DNA of 64,000 bases, taken from positions 62,001 through 126,000 of the forward strand of contig NZ_JBASCU010000029.1 in the NCBI RefSeq assembly GCF_049651805.1, read 5' to 3'. The position numbers and the translations under genes were made by a program. Source of the DNA: Pseudolysinimonas_A sp049651805 (GTDB lineage Bacteria; Actinomycetota; Actinomycetes; Actinomycetales; Microbacteriaceae). The notes below the pieces were generated by a model, which searched no databases, was not told the DNA's origin, and saw only the letters and a program-made list of their open reading frames with translations. Shown one piece after another: positions 49,677 through 58,960 of the stretch; position 1 is the first letter of the stretch, and the number at the start of each line of letters is the position of its first letter.

Positions 49677-50852
49677 TCAGCGTCGAGCGGACGCGGTGCG
49701 GGCTTGGTCGAGGACTCGCGGCAGAGTCGCAAGCAGCGCCTCGATCGCCGCGGGTGTCGTGTCGGCGCCGAGCGTGAACCGCAGCGCGCCCCGCGCCTCG
49801 TCGACCGGCACCCCCATCGCGGCGAGCACGTGCGACACCTCGGCGACGCCCGCTTGGCACGCGGAACCGGTCGACACCGAGAAGCCTTCGCGGTCGAGTA
49901 GGTAGAGCAGCGCGTCGCCGTCGCACCCCGCGAAGGTCGCGTGCACGTTGCCCGGCAGCCGTCCGGCCGGGTCGGGGTCTCCGCGCAACACCACGCCGGG
50001 CAGCCCGACCAGCCCCGCGATGAGGCGGTCGCGCAAGGCGGCGAGCGCCGCGGTGTCATGCACCACCCCGGCCGCCACCCCGAACGCGGCGGCGCCGGCG
50101 GCATCCTGGGTGCCGGAGCGGGCGCGCTGCTGGTTGCCGCCGTGGATGAGCGGCTCGACCGTGGCGGTGCGGGCGACGACGAGGGCGCCGATGCCGACGG
50201 GCCCGCCGATCTTGTGCGCCGACACCGACACCAGGTCGGCCCCGACCGCGGGCACGTCGATCGGCACGGAGCCGTAGGCGGCGATCGCGTCGAGGTGCAC
50301 GGGCACTCCCGCAGCATGGGCGAGTCGCACGATGTCGGCGACCGGCTGAAGCGTGCCGACCTCGTTGTTCGCCCACAGGGCCGTCACCAGCGCGATGCTC
50401 TCCGGCTCCCGGGCGAGCGCCTGCTTGAGAGATTCCAGCGACAGCCGGCCCACGGCATCCACCTCGATCCAGTCGACGATCGCGCCTTCGTGCCGCACCA
50501 GCCAGTCGACCGCGTCGAGGGTGGCGTGGTGCTCGGCGCGGGTGGTGAGGATGCGGGGTCTCGACACGCGCCCGTCGGGCGCTACTCGACCACCGAGGTT
50601 GCGAGACCAGAAGGTTCCCTTGATGGCGAGGTTCACCGCCTCGGTGCCGCCCCCGGTGAACACGACCTCAACCGCATCCACTCCCAGGGATTCCGCTACC
50701 CGTTCCCGCCCGGTTTCAAGCAGGTCGCGCGCCGCCTGCCCGTGCGTGTGGATCGACGAGGGGTTGCCCACCAGCCCGAGTGCCTCGACGTACGCCTCGC
50801 GCACCGCGACCGGCATCGGCGTCGTCGCGGCGTGATCGAGGTAGACGGACAT
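49677..50852 (-). CDS. Cysteine desulfurase (IscS/NifS-like) carrying an in-frame REP-derived insertion
   Basis: A 391-residue PLP enzyme that takes sulfur from cysteine for iron-sulfur clusters and thio-tRNA. It has YLDHAATTPM, GTEAVNLA, the PLP Lys in SAHKIGG (K214), D188 in HLDAI and the catalytic Cys in STGSACQAG (C332). Residues 86-99 (LGGRVAPDGRVSRP) are encoded by a copy of the genome's REP-like repeat; relatives have a shorter loop there. The Gln usually following DAx is replaced by Ala. It ends 4 bases from the convergent ATPase gene, and MnmA is the likely sulfur recipient. Confidence 0.92.
   Translation of the reverse strand: MSVYLDHAATTPMPVAVREAYVEALGLVGNPSSIHTHGQAARDLLETGRERVAESLGVDAVEVVFTGGGTEAVNLAIKGTFWSRNLGGRVAPDGRVSRPRILTTRAEHHATLDAVDWLVRHEGAIVDWIEVDAVGRLSLESLKQALAREPESIALVTALWANNEVGTLQPVADIVRLAHAAGVPVHLDAIAAYGSVPIDVPAVGADLVSVSAHKIGGPVGIGALVVARTATVEPLIHGGNQQRARSGTQDAAGAAAFGVAAGVVHDTAALAALRDRLIAGLVGLPGVVLRGDPDPAGRLPGNVHATFAGCDGDALLYLLDREGFSVSTGSACQAGVAEVSHVLAAMGVPVDEARGALRFTLGADTTPAAIEALLATLPRVLDQARTASARR
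50555..50598. repeat. REP-like palindromic repeat, copy 2, inside the cysteine desulfurase gene
   Basis: GGGGTCTCGACACG to GCTACTCGACCACCGAGG with a GC-rich loop, the same ends as copy 1 at 36591-36631. It stays in frame and adds about 14 codons to the enzyme gene. Confidence 0.8.
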
Positions 50853-50885
50853 GTCCCCACCCTAGGAAGACCTACGCTGGAACGC
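50853..50885. promoter_or_regulatory. 33-bp divergent promoter region, both sides apparently leaderless
   Basis: On the minus strand TAGGGT ends 6 bases before the desulfurase ATG. On the plus strand TACGCT ends 7 bases before the glgX ATG. TAnnnT boxes 6-7 bases from the start codon are typical of leaderless actinobacterial genes. The -35 regions would lie inside the opposite coding sequence. Inferred by eye. Confidence 0.45.
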
Positions 50886-52934
<2,049 letters not shown>

Positions 52935-52944
52935 ATTCATACTC

Positions 52945-53508
52945 ATGTCTGACGTCGCACCCCCGCAGGCCGGCTGGTACCGGGATCCCGAGAACCCTGC
53001 CGGCGAGCGCTGGTGGAACGGCTCCGGGTGGTCCGATCAGAAGCGTGCCGCCGGCGCCGGGGCTGCGACGCCCGCCGTCGCCCCCGTCGCCGACCCGACG
53101 GGGTTCACCTACGGCAACCCTGCGTCGGCAGGACGACCCGACCCGTACGCCCCGCCGACGTTCGCGACCCCTCCGGCCTACTCTCCGGGGTCGCCCTACG
53201 TCGCGGCACCGTACGGCGCCCCGGCCTACGGCGCGCGTTCGAACGGCCTCGCGATCGCCGGACTCATCGTGTCGGCGGGCGGCTGGATCATCCTGGGTGT
53301 GATCGCGTCGATCGTGGGCATCATCCTCTCGGCCTTCGGCCTGGCCCGCGCCAAGCAGGCTGAGGCGGCGGGCAACCCCAACAGCGGTCGGGGCATCGCG
53401 ATGGCCGGCCTGATCATCGGCATCATCGTCACGGTGCTCGGCATCGTGTTCTTCGTGGTCTACCTCACCTTCATCTTCTCCACGGTGCCGACGGGAATCA
53501 CCTCCTGA
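52945..53508 (+). CDS. DUF2510/DUF4190 membrane protein
   Basis: A 187-residue protein. The N-terminal DUF2510 motif is AGWYRDPENPAGERWWNGSG, a short cytoplasmic module common in actinobacterial membrane proteins. A Pro/Ala/Tyr-rich linker follows, then two membrane helices (GLIVSAGGWIILGVIASIVG and IAMAGLIIGIIVTVLGIVFF), as in DUF4190. The role is unknown. Its stop codon overlaps the CTG start of the next gene. Confidence 0.85.
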   Translation: MSDVAPPQAGWYRDPENPAGERWWNGSGWSDQKRAAGAGAATPAVAPVADPTGFTYGNPASAGRPDPYAPPTFATPPAYSPGSPYVAAPYGAPAYGARSNGLAIAGLIVSAGGWIILGVIASIVGIILSAFGLARAKQAEAAGNPNSGRGIAMAGLIIGIIVTVLGIVFFVVYLTFIFSTVPTGITS

Positions 53509-53972
53509 GCACCCCGGCGATCGCGGCTCTGCGGGCGGCGGGCATCCCGTTCACGGAGCGCTCGTACCTGCACGACCCCGCTGTCACCGACTTCGGTCGT
53601 GAAGCGGCGGATGCCCTCGGGGTCGAGCCCGACCGGGTGTTCAAGACCCTGCTCGCCGACGTCGACGGGCGCCTCGTGGTGGGCATCGTGCCGGTTGCCG
53701 GCAAGCTCGACCTGAAGGCGCTCGCGGCGGCCGCCGGCGGTAAGAAGGCGGTGATGGCGGATGCCGCCCTCGCCGAACGCCGGACCGGTTACGTCGTCGG
53801 CGGCATCTCCCCGATCGGACAGAAGTCCCGGCACGAGACGGTGCTCGACGAGACCGCCGAGCTGTGGGACACAGTGTTCGTGAGCGGCGGACGGCGCGGG
53901 CTCGACCTGGAACTCACCCCCGCCGACCTCATCCGCGCCACCTCAGCCGTGGTCGCAGACATCGCGCGCTGA
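53505..53972 (+). CDS. YbaK/EbsC-type Cys-tRNA deacylase, probable CTG start
   Basis: A 155-residue YbaK-family hydrolase (Cys-tRNA(Pro)/(Cys) deacylase type). Motifs are DRVFKTLLADVDG, LVVGIVPVAGKLDLKALA, GYVVGGISPIGQK and the end VSGGRRGLDLELTPADLI. Family members normally begin (M)STPAIxAL, and exactly STPAIAAL follows CTG 53505, which overlaps the preceding stop (CTGA). No ATG, GTG or TTG occurs in frame before GTG 53637, which would remove 44 conserved residues. So CTG is the probable start. Confidence 0.85.
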   Translation: MSTPAIAALRAAGIPFTERSYLHDPAVTDFGREAADALGVEPDRVFKTLLADVDGRLVVGIVPVAGKLDLKALAAAAGGKKAVMADAALAERRTGYVVGGISPIGQKSRHETVLDETAELWDTVFVSGGRRGLDLELTPADLIRATSAVVADIAR

Positions 53973-53976
53973 AACT

Positions 53977-54019
53977 TCGGTGGTCGAGTAGCACCGTGCG
54001 GGCGCTACTCGACCACCGA
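53977..54019. repeat. REP-like palindrome, copy 3, acting as bidirectional terminator
   Basis: TCGGTGGTCGAGTAGC (53977-53992) and GCTACTCGACCACCGA (54004-54019) are exact reverse complements with an 11-base loop. It separates two convergent genes, and its TAG supplies the stop codon of glgP. Confidence 0.85.
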
Positions 54020-56578
54020 GGGTTGGGCCGTCGCGAGCAACCCCAGTTCGGCGGGGGTCGCCAGAAGGGGGTGATTGGGCACGACCCGCACGGTGTAGCC
54101 GAACGACCCGGACCGGTCGAGAGCCACGCTGTTGTGGAAGGTCGCGGGCGAGTCGGGCTCCTGCGACTCGAAGTCGAGCCGCAGACGACGGATGTCGGTG
54201 AGCTCGTCGCCTTCGCGGGCGTGGCCATGGACGAGTTCGACTTTGACGTCGTCGGGTGAGAGCTCCCCCAACTCGACGTAGGCCCGCACATGCAACTGCT
54301 CGCCGAGCTGCGGAGTCGCATCCACTCCGCCGGATTCGACGTAGGCGACGTGCACCCCCGTCCACCCGGCTTCGACGCGCGCCGTCCAGGCAGCCAAGTC
54401 GCGCGCGGGCTGAAACGACGACGCGGTGATCGCCCGTTCGGCGACCGCCGCCGGCGCGTACAGGGTCTCGACGTACTGGCGCACCATGCGGTCGGCCGAC
54501 AGTTCCGGCGACAGGGTGGCGAGCGTGTGGCGCATGTCGGCGACCCACTTCACCGGGATGCCGTCCTCCCCGCGTTCGTAGAACCGCGGCGTGATCTGGT
54601 GTTCGAGCAGGTCGTAGAGCGCGGCGGCCTCGAGGGCGTCGCGTTCCGCGCCGTCGCCCGCGGAGTCGGCCGACGGGATCGCCCAGCCGTTGCGGTCGTC
54701 GTAGTACTCGTTCCACCAGCCGTCGAGGATCGACAGGTTGAGCGCCCCGTTGAGCGCCGCCTTCATGCCAGAGGTTCCGCAGGCCTCCAGCGGACGCAAT
54801 GGGTTGTTGAGCCAGATGTCGCAGCCCGGGTAGAGCCGTTTGGCCATGCCGATGTCGTAGTTGGGCAGGAACACGATGCGCTGGCGCACGTCGGGCGCTT
54901 GCGCGAACTCGACGAGCTTCTGGATGAGTCGCTTGCCTTCGTCGTCGGCGGGGTGCGACTTTCCGGCGATGACCAGCTGGATGGGCCGCTCCGCGTGGTT
55001 GAGCAGCGCTCGTAGCCGCTCGGGGTCGTGCAACATGAGCGTGAGGCGCTTGTAGGTCGGCACGCGGCGGGCGAAGCCGATCGTGAGCACGTCGGGATCG
55101 AGTAGGTCGCGGAACCAGGCGGGGTCGGCGATGCCGGGGTTCTCCTCGGCCCAGGCGGCCGACATCCGCTGCCGGGCGTCGTCGACGAGGTGCCCGCGCA
55201 TCCGCCGCTTCAGGTTCCACAGGTCGGCGTCGCTCACCGCGGGCGAGGCCCAGTCGGCGGCCGTCGTGTCACGGGTGCCGAGTGTGGTGGCGGCGAGCGC
55301 CGCCACCTCGGGGTCGGTCCAGGTGGGGGCGTGCACGCCGTTGGTCACCGACCCGATCGGCACGTCGTCGGCGTCGAAGCCCGGCCACAGCGCGTTGAAC
55401 ATCGAGCGGCTGACCTCGCCGTGCAGTTTCGAGACGCCGTTCGCCCGTTGGGCGAGCCGCAGACCCATGACGGCCATGTTGAAGGTCGGCGGCGCGTCGG
55501 CGGGCGCGCCGGGCTCGACTCCCAGAGCCAGCACATCGGCGACGTCCACACCGGGCAGCAGGTGGGTGGAGAAGTAACGTTCCACGAGCGGCGCCTCGAA
55601 CCTGTCGATTCCTGCCGGCACCGGAGTGTGGGTGGTGAACACGGTCCCGGCCCGCACGACACGCAACGCCTGGTCGAAGGTCAGCCCCTCACCGATCAGG
55701 TCGGCGGCGCGTTCGAGCCCGAGGAACCCGGCGTGCCCCTCGTTGCTGTGGAACACCTCCGGCTCGTCGCGGCCGTCGAGGCCCGCGAAGATCTTCACCG
55801 CACGCGTGCCGCCGATGCCGAGCAGCAGCTCCTGCAACAGCCGGTGCTCGCCACCGCCGCCGTACAGCCGATCGGTGACACCTCGCAGCTCGTCGGCGTT
55901 CTCGGGGATGTCGGTGTCGAGCAGCAGCAGCGGCACCCGCCCGACATCCAATCTCCAGATGTGCGCCGTGAGGGTGCGACCCTCGGGCAGCGCCAGCACG
56001 ACGGATGCCGCCGACCCGTCGGGGCCGCGCAACACCCGCATCGGCAGGCCGTCGGGGTCGACGACGGGATAGCTCTCCTCCTGCCAGCCCTCGCGCGAGA
56101 TGGTCTGACGGAAGTACCCGGAACGATAGAACAGGCCGACGCCGATGAGCGGCACGCCGAGGTCGGAGGCGCTCTTCAGGTGGTCTCCGGCCAGGATGCC
56201 GAGGCCACCCGAGTACTGCGGCAGGGCGGCGGCGATGCCGAACTCGGGCGAGAAGTACGCGATCGAGCGCGGCACCTCGGCGCCGAGCGTCTGGTACCAG
56301 CGCGGCTCCGCGAGGTACGCGCGCAGGTCGTCGCGCAACGCGTCGACGCGGCCGACGAAGCCGGGGTCGGCCGCGAGTGCGGCGAGGCGATCCGGCGTTA
56401 CCTCACCCAGCAGACCAACCGGGTCGGCGTCGGTCTCCCACAGGCGCGAGTCGACGTCGCGGAACAGGTCGATGGTCGGCTGGTGCCAGGACCATCGGAG
56501 GTTCGCCGCCAACTCGTCGAGGGCACCCAACTCGGGTGGCAGAACGGGGCGGACGGTAAACCGGCGAATCGCTTTCAC
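54005..56578 (-). CDS. glgP: Alpha-glucan (glycogen) phosphorylase
   Basis: An 857-residue GT35 phosphorylase of the actinobacterial type. It has an N-terminal DUF3417 domain (LDELAANLRWSWHQPTIDLF), then ALPQYSGGLGILAGDHLKSA, HSNEGHAGFL, TVFTTHTPVPAGIDRF and the PLP region GTSGMKAALNGALNLSILDG. It releases glucose-1-phosphate from glycogen. The start is GTG 56578. The last residues (PSVVE) and stop lie in the REP palindrome. It is divergent from glgE/glgB. Confidence 0.95.
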   Translation of the reverse strand: MKAIRRFTVRPVLPPELGALDELAANLRWSWHQPTIDLFRDVDSRLWETDADPVGLLGEVTPDRLAALAADPGFVGRVDALRDDLRAYLAEPRWYQTLGAEVPRSIAYFSPEFGIAAALPQYSGGLGILAGDHLKSASDLGVPLIGVGLFYRSGYFRQTISREGWQEESYPVVDPDGLPMRVLRGPDGSAASVVLALPEGRTLTAHIWRLDVGRVPLLLLDTDIPENADELRGVTDRLYGGGGEHRLLQELLLGIGGTRAVKIFAGLDGRDEPEVFHSNEGHAGFLGLERAADLIGEGLTFDQALRVVRAGTVFTTHTPVPAGIDRFEAPLVERYFSTHLLPGVDVADVLALGVEPGAPADAPPTFNMAVMGLRLAQRANGVSKLHGEVSRSMFNALWPGFDADDVPIGSVTNGVHAPTWTDPEVAALAATTLGTRDTTAADWASPAVSDADLWNLKRRMRGHLVDDARQRMSAAWAEENPGIADPAWFRDLLDPDVLTIGFARRVPTYKRLTLMLHDPERLRALLNHAERPIQLVIAGKSHPADDEGKRLIQKLVEFAQAPDVRQRIVFLPNYDIGMAKRLYPGCDIWLNNPLRPLEACGTSGMKAALNGALNLSILDGWWNEYYDDRNGWAIPSADSAGDGAERDALEAAALYDLLEHQITPRFYERGEDGIPVKWVADMRHTLATLSPELSADRMVRQYVETLYAPAAVAERAITASSFQPARDLAAWTARVEAGWTGVHVAYVESGGVDATPQLGEQLHVRAYVELGELSPDDVKVELVHGHAREGDELTDIRRLRLDFESQEPDSPATFHNSVALDRSGSFGYTVRVVPNHPLLATPAELGLLATAQPSVVE

Positions 56579-56938
56579 AGTGAGCGAGCCTACGTGCGCG
56601 GAGTTACCGTCCGGTTACAGCACCATGCTGCACGCGACGATGTGCCCGCGACGACCGCGGGACGAAGGTCCCCCGACTCCCGTCCCGCGGTCGCTCCCGC
56701 CGTGACGCCGGTGCAAACCCGCTCGCACCGACGCGCCACCGGGGCGCTGCGGTTGCCCGAGCGCCCTGGGAACCCGAGGCGACCCCCGTCGCTCTCGGGT
56801 GGCTCATGTTTCACCCCCGCACCAGCTTAAGAGGCGCTCACCTCGTGTGACACCACTTTGCTGAAATTCCCTGTACCCCGAGAAGGTCACAGCAACAAGT
56901 CTCTTCGGTCGCGCCAGGCGACACAGTACGGTCGAGTC
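56579..56938. promoter_or_regulatory. 360-bp divergent control region between glgP and glgE with an 11-bp stem-loop
   Basis: ACCGCGGGACG (56654-56664) pairs perfectly with CGTCCCGCGGT (56681-56691) around 16 bases. This could form an operator or an RNA hairpin in the glgP leader or glgE leader. No coding frame is supported. Promoters of both operons must lie here; boxes are not clear enough to assign. Confidence 0.55.
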
Positions 56939-58960
56939 ATGGCTGTTGCTCCCGCCGACCGATCCGTCCGCGTCCCGGGCCAGCTGGGTCGCATCCCGAT
57001 TCGAAACCTGCGCCCCCGGCAGAGCGAGAACCTCTGGGCGGCCAACGCCTACGTCGGCGAGGTCGTGCCGTTCGAGGCGACGGTGTTTCGGGAGGGACAC
57101 GACGTGCTGTTCGCTGAGCTGGAGCTGACCGACCCCGCCGGGGCGGTCACCCGCCATCCGATGCACGAGGTCGCGAAAGGCACCGACCGGCAACGCGCCG
57201 AGGTTCAGGTCGACGCCACCGGAGCCTGGCGCTGGCGGGTACGCGCCGCCCGCGACGACTGGGCGACCTGGCTGCACACTGCCGGCATCAAGGTCGGCGC
57301 CGATCAGGATGTCGACCTCGTCTTCGCGAGCGGCGTGCAGCTACTCGAACGCGGCTCGGGCAAGGTTTTCGCCGATGCCGCCCGCGCGCTCGCCGACCCG
57401 GGCCTGACCGCGGCGGCGCGACTCAAGGTCGCCCACGACGCGCGACTCGCGAAGGCGATGGCGGCGCATCCCCTCCTCTCCCTCGTCACGACGTCGCCCG
57501 AGATGACGTTGCGGGTCGAACGGGCCCGCGCGGCCGTCGGCTCCTGGTACGAGTTCTTCCCGCGGTCGGAGGGCGCCAAGAAGGCGAAAGACGGCTCGTG
57601 GGCGTCGGGCACGTTCCGCACCGCCGCGAAGCGCCTCCCCGGCGTCGCGGCGATGGGCTTCGACGTGCTGTATCTGCCGCCCATCCACCCGATCGGCGTC
57701 GCCTTCCGCAAGGGGCCGAACAACTCTTCCGAGGCCGGGCCGCACGACCCCGGCAGCCCCTGGGCGATCGGCGGGCCGCTCGCCGACGGCAGCATGGGCG
57801 GGCACGACGCCATCCATCCCGACCTCGGCACGCTCGACGACTTCCGCTGGTTCGTGGCAGCGGCCGCGAAGCACGGGCTCGAGATCGCGCTCGACCTGGC
57901 CCTGCAGTGTTCGCCCGATCACCCCTGGGTGACCGAGCATCCCGAATGGTTCACGCACCGGCCCGACGGCTCGATCGCCTACGCCGAGAATCCGCCGAAG
58001 AAGTACCAGGACATCTACCCGCTCGACTTCGACACCGACCCGGAAGGGCTCAGCGCCGAGGTGCTGCGCATCGTCGAGCACTGGATCGCGCAGGGCGTGA
58101 ACATCTTCCGCGTCGACAACCCGCACACCAAGCCGCTGTGGTTCTGGGAGTGGCTGCTGGGCCGCATCGCCGAAACGCATCCGGATGTCGTCTTCCTCGC
58201 CGAAGCGTTCACCCGGCCCGCGATGCTGCACTCGCTCGCCGAAGCCGGGTTCCAGCAGTCGTACACCTACTTCACCTGGCGCAACACGAAGCCCGAGCTC
58301 GAGGAGTTCTTCACCGAACTGAGCAGCCAGTCGGCCGACTACCTGCACCCCAACCTGTTCGTGAACACCCCCGACATCCTCACCGAGTACCTGCAGTTCG
58401 GCGGGCCTCCCGCCTACAAGATCCGGGCCGCGCTCGCGGCGACCGCGTCGCCGTCGTGGGGCGTGTACGCCGGCTACGAACTGTTCGAGGATGTCGCACG
58501 CCCGGGCAGCGAAGAGAACATCGACAACGAGAAGTACGAGTACAAGCAGCGCGACTGGGCAAAGGCCGACTCGACGGGTCGCACGCTCGCGCCCTACCTC
58601 ACGGTGCTCAACCAGATCCGCCGCGAACATCCGGCGCTCTCGCAATTGCGCAACCTGCGGGTGCACTGGAGCGACGACGATGCGGTGCTGGTGTACTCGA
58701 AGTTCCTCGACGGGACGTTCACCCCGACGGGCCGGCCCGACGGCATCATCGTCGTCGCCAACATCGACCCGCACTCGGTGCGCGAGACCAGCGTGCACCT
58801 CGACCTGACGCAGCTCGGGCTCGACCCCGGGGTCACGTTCGAGGTGCGGGAGATCCTCACCGGCCAGCGCTGGACGTGGACGGATTCCAATTTCGTGCGG
58901 CTCGACGCGTTCACGGAGCCCGTGCACATCCTCGACGTCGAGTACGGGGGAAAGCGCTGA
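56939..58960 (+). CDS. glgE: Alpha-1,4-glucan:maltose-1-phosphate maltosyltransferase GlgE
   Basis: A 673-residue GH13_3 enzyme that transfers maltosyl units from maltose-1-phosphate to glycogen chains. Visible are DUF3416 at the N-terminus (LRPRQSENLWAANAYVGEVV), FDVLYLPPIHPIG, the catalytic region NIFRVDNPHTKPLWFWEWLL (nucleophile Asp) and VFLAEAFTRP (acid Glu), and PDILTEYLQFGGPPA. ATG 56939 is chosen by comparison with family starts. The glgB start overlaps its stop (TGATG). No treS gene is present in the window. Confidence 0.95.
   Translation: MAVAPADRSVRVPGQLGRIPIRNLRPRQSENLWAANAYVGEVVPFEATVFREGHDVLFAELELTDPAGAVTRHPMHEVAKGTDRQRAEVQVDATGAWRWRVRAARDDWATWLHTAGIKVGADQDVDLVFASGVQLLERGSGKVFADAARALADPGLTAAARLKVAHDARLAKAMAAHPLLSLVTTSPEMTLRVERARAAVGSWYEFFPRSEGAKKAKDGSWASGTFRTAAKRLPGVAAMGFDVLYLPPIHPIGVAFRKGPNNSSEAGPHDPGSPWAIGGPLADGSMGGHDAIHPDLGTLDDFRWFVAAAAKHGLEIALDLALQCSPDHPWVTEHPEWFTHRPDGSIAYAENPPKKYQDIYPLDFDTDPEGLSAEVLRIVEHWIAQGVNIFRVDNPHTKPLWFWEWLLGRIAETHPDVVFLAEAFTRPAMLHSLAEAGFQQSYTYFTWRNTKPELEEFFTELSSQSADYLHPNLFVNTPDILTEYLQFGGPPAYKIRAALAATASPSWGVYAGYELFEDVARPGSEENIDNEKYEYKQRDWAKADSTGRTLAPYLTVLNQIRREHPALSQLRNLRVHWSDDDAVLVYSKFLDGTFTPTGRPDGIIVVANIDPHSVRETSVHLDLTQLGLDPGVTFEVREILTGQRWTWTDSNFVRLDAFTEPVHILDVEYGGKR

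Noticed and set aside
49941..50885. 5' extension of glgX giving 997 codons
   Set aside because: It overlaps the desulfurase gene in antisense; the family N-terminus starts at ATG 50886.
57598..58959. 5' extension of the glgB frame to 57598 (1182 codons in all)
   Set aside because: The extension is an alternative frame of glgE and is Arg/Pro/Ala-rich; GlgB begins at ATG 58960 in TGATG.
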